DNA from: Actinomycetes bacterium
GTDB taxonomy: Bacteria > Actinomycetota > Acidimicrobiia > Acidimicrobiales > Acidimicrobiaceae
Assembly: GCA_021785315.1 (NCBI GenBank)
Contig: JAJYFX010000006.1
Location: 1 to 15,697, forward strand
DNA length: 15,697 bases
Direction: 5' to 3'
The translations under genes and the position numbers were made by a program. The notes beneath the pieces were generated by a model. It was not told the origin of the DNA. It did not search any database and worked only from the letters and a program-made list of their open reading frames with translations. Shown piece after piece: positions 14,627 to 15,697 of the stretch (the first letter of the stretch is position 1; every line of letters begins with the position of its first letter).

Positions 14627-15697
14627 CAATTACCCGGCTGGTGCGCCAGCGGCTTGGCAGAAAGACTTTTACCGGAGATCTTTTCTCCTTCCGGTCTCAA
14701 AATGCTCCCACCCATGACCACAAACTTTACATTGCGAAGTGCTGCCGGATCATCAAAGGGCGAGAAGGCCAATGCCACAATCTCGGCGAGGGCACCTCCG
14801 ACAGGACCAGCAGGAGTTTCTCCCCACAGCCGGCGCGGAACCGAAGTTGCCGCTGCCAGGGCTTTTCCCATGCTCAGTCCTGCCTGCAAAAGGAACTCGA
14901 CCTCGTCGACGAGGCTCGAGCCATGCGGTACGCCGTGACTGCCAGCGTCGGAACCGCACATAATTGGAACCCCAAGTTCAGCTGCCAGCGCCAAATGCCG
15001 GATATGGTCATCTAGTATCCTTCTGAGATTGTCAATTGTGCCAGAGCTCCAGCCGCACCACTGTGGCGACCGCCGCTGAAAGTCCACCGGTGAAAGCGTT
15101 GGAACCCAGGCAATCTGTCTTTGGGCCATGATAGCCAGCATCTCTTCATTCATAAAAAATCCGTGTTCGATGCTGTCTATGCCTGCCTCGATCGCCAAGG
15201 AGATCCCATCGAGACCGCTACAATGCGCAAAAGTTCGGCGCCCCGCTGAATGCGCCGTGTTCACGATCGCGCGGCATTCATCAAGGTCAAATTGCGGTTG
15301 CCCCTTTACGGTACCAAGATCGAAGTCGATGATTCCCGTGAGAATCACCTTTATGTCGTCCGAATCCGCGGCTAGGTCGCCCACAATCTCGGGAATCTGC
15401 GACGGATCATTTATCTCCCGTGCCATGAAGGCGCCGTATCCGCGAGACCCACGCACACCTTGGCCTGCGGAGCGTACGCGCGGAAGTGGCCTTTCCGCCA
15501 AACTGGCTTCGGCCCTAAGCGCATGATTTATTCCAAAACGGTCTCCAGCGTCTCGGATCAAGGTAATTCCGGCATCGGCCGACAGGCGAAGGTTATCCCG
15601 TCCAGTCTTGAGCATATTTTCTACCGGCGACTTTAGATAACTGCTTCGGATGCTGCCGTCAAGCTCCCCTCCGTTGAGAAAGAGGTGTGCGTGTCCT
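14626..15697 (-). CDS. Amidohydrolase family protein, 3' part (cut by right edge)
   Basis: The minus-strand frame stays open to the right edge, so the N-terminus is missing. About 356 residues are visible, more than the internal ATG at 15615 implies. The first codons read GHAHLFLNGGE, the HxH metal-ligand pair of the amidohydrolase superfamily. Later metal and active-site segments are FAHCSG, SIEHGFF and CGSDAGSHG, as in imidazolonepropionase-like and Xaa-Pro dipeptidase-like amidohydrolases. VILTGIIDFDLGTVKGQPQF and WVPTLSPVDFQ are typical of one sub-branch. It hydrolyses a C-N or similar bond in a cyclic amide or amide; the substrate is unknown. Its TGA overlaps the next ATG by one base, so it is in the same operon as the two corrinoid-activation genes. 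Confidence 0.87.
   Translation of the reverse strand, partial: GHAHLFLNGGELDGSIRSSYLKSPVENMLKTGRDNLRLSADAGITLIRDAGDRFGINHALRAEASLAERPLPRVRSAGQGVRGSRGYGAFMAREINDPSQIPEIVGDLAADSDDIKVILTGIIDFDLGTVKGQPQFDLDECRAIVNTAHSAGRRTFAHCSGLDGISLAIEAGIDSIEHGFFMNEEMLAIMAQRQIAWVPTLSPVDFQRRSPQWCGWSSGTIDNLRRILDDHIRHLALAAELGVPIMCGSDAGSHGVPHGSSLVDEVEFLLQAGLSMGKALAAATSVPRRLWGETPAGPVGGALAEIVALAFSPFDDPAALRNVKFVVMGGSILRPEGEKISGKSLSAKPLAHQPGN

Overview
This is a moderate-GC bacterial segment (a 60-base sample counts about 57% G+C) packed with catabolic genes for small, probably aromatic or methylated, molecules. An actinobacterium is the best guess. The reasons are frequent GTG starts, a Tat-type lipoprotein binding protein, and a small Cys-rich protein of a type I remember from actinobacterial genomes. 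The class is uncertain, and no rRNA, tRNA, phage, transposase or CRISPR signal was seen.

Layout from left to right. (1) Positions 1-185: the N-terminus of an alpha/beta hydrolase on the minus strand, cut by the window edge, separated by a 555-nt divergent spacer from a cupin gene (741-1235, plus). (2) 1332-2354 (minus): a zinc-independent quinone oxidoreductase. (3) 2615-2776 (plus): a 53-aa Cys-rich protein. (4) 2962-9209 (minus): one tightly packed six-gene operon, transcribed from a Tat lipoprotein substrate-binding protein through LivG-, LivF-, LivH- and LivM-type ABC transporter genes to an aromatic-aldehyde-type dehydrogenase. Junctions are 1- to 20-base overlaps, plus a 10-base gap before the dehydrogenase. 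(5) 9751-10779 (minus): a Rieske oxygenase of the vanillate/dicamba O-demethylase type, divergent from a MarR regulator (11000-11494), with a palindrome-rich, AT-rich spacer between them. A DsrE-like gene follows the regulator (11565-11897). (6) 12079-15697 (minus): an overlapping three-gene operon of an amidohydrolase (cut by the right edge), a stand-alone protein resembling the B12-dependent methionine synthase activation domain, and an ASKHA/ferredoxin corrinoid-activation protein (RACE, RamA-like).

Working model (inference). The ABC system imports a small carboxylated or aromatic compound. The aldehyde dehydrogenase oxidises an aldehyde to an acid, and the Rieske oxygenase removes a methyl group or hydroxylates the ring under MarR control. 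The right-hand operon services a corrinoid-dependent methyltransferase that is not in this window and may lie beyond the right edge. If both modules act on related methylated substrates, the locus joins oxidative (Rieske) and corrinoid methyl-transfer demethylation. That pairing is the most interesting feature here.
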